From NCBI RefSeq assembly GCF_031199965.1, contig NZ_CP133605.1:129501-193500 (forward strand): 64,000 nt of DNA, in the 5' to 3' direction. This document shows, piece after piece, positions 63,133-64,000 of this stretch; position 1 is the first letter of the stretch; the number at the start of each line of letters is the position of its first letter. The stretch comes from Paenibacillus sp. D2_2 (GTDB taxonomy: Bacteria; Bacillota; Bacilli; Paenibacillales; Paenibacillaceae). The notes beneath the pieces were generated by a model. The model saw only the letters and a program-made list of their open reading frames with translations. It searched no databases and had not been told where the DNA came from. Made by a program: the position numbers and the translations under genes.

Positions 63133-64000
<868 letters not shown>

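Overview
The window looks like a Bacillota chromosome of the Paenibacillus type. Evidence: AGGAGG-like ribosome sites, the gap-pgk-tpiA-gpmI-eno operon followed by secG-rnr-smpB-ssrA, a family of large secreted proteins ending in three S-layer homology (SLH) domains, and an SLH-anchored GH10 xylanase. No CRISPR array, rRNA or ordinary tRNA gene was seen.

Region 1 (1-11264) is core genome: the lower glycolysis operon (gap cut by the window edge), then SecG, RNase R, SmpB and tmRNA. RNase R, SmpB and tmRNA act together in ribosome rescue and decay of non-stop mRNA.

Region 2 (11264-23910) is an island inserted at the 3' end of ssrA. A 20-bp copy of the ssrA end recurs at 23891-23910. A damaged ssrA-like end plus terminator lies at 12498-12570, and a related flank recurs near 17700-17870. 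After several of these come TGTAGAC repeats that look like integrase arm sites, but no intact integrase is visible. Cargo: an EVE/PUA-like protein with a duplicated operator, a possible uracil-DNA-glycosylase-like protein, an ABC three-component conflict locus (SMEK protein, middle component, DUF2326-type ATPase), an XRE-type regulator divergent from a 55-aa hydrophobic peptide, a MerR/TipAS regulator, an intact IS3-family element, and fragments of group II introns, transposases and an SLH gene.

Region 3 (24-48 kb) is a cell-surface region: five large SLH proteins with mosaic Ig-like, Fn3-like, cadherin-like, beta-propeller and repeat modules, among them the modular xylanase. Between them are an AraC/GyrI-like regulator, two tandem HI0933/BaiN-type flavoproteins, decayed mobile elements, and four copies of a 41-43 nt hairpin that each sit just before an intrinsic terminator.

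Region 4 (48-64 kb) is mixed chromosome: a membrane sensor-domain protein, a MutS2-like ATPase without Smr domain, a pentapeptide-repeat protein, a TetR-controlled membrane operon with a CPBP protease, a membrane/HEAT/zinc-ribbon gene group, a VOC protein, a sulfatase, an SGNH hydrolase, an isochorismatase-fold protein without the catalytic Cys, and a GDP-mannose 4,6-dehydratase running off the end.

Caution: about 20 genes, including core gpmI and rnr, are split by one- or two-base frameshifts, mostly a missing base in a short homopolymer. This pattern suggests uncorrected sequencing indels more than mass pseudogenisation. I therefore annotate those genes as single CDSs and give the shift positions.
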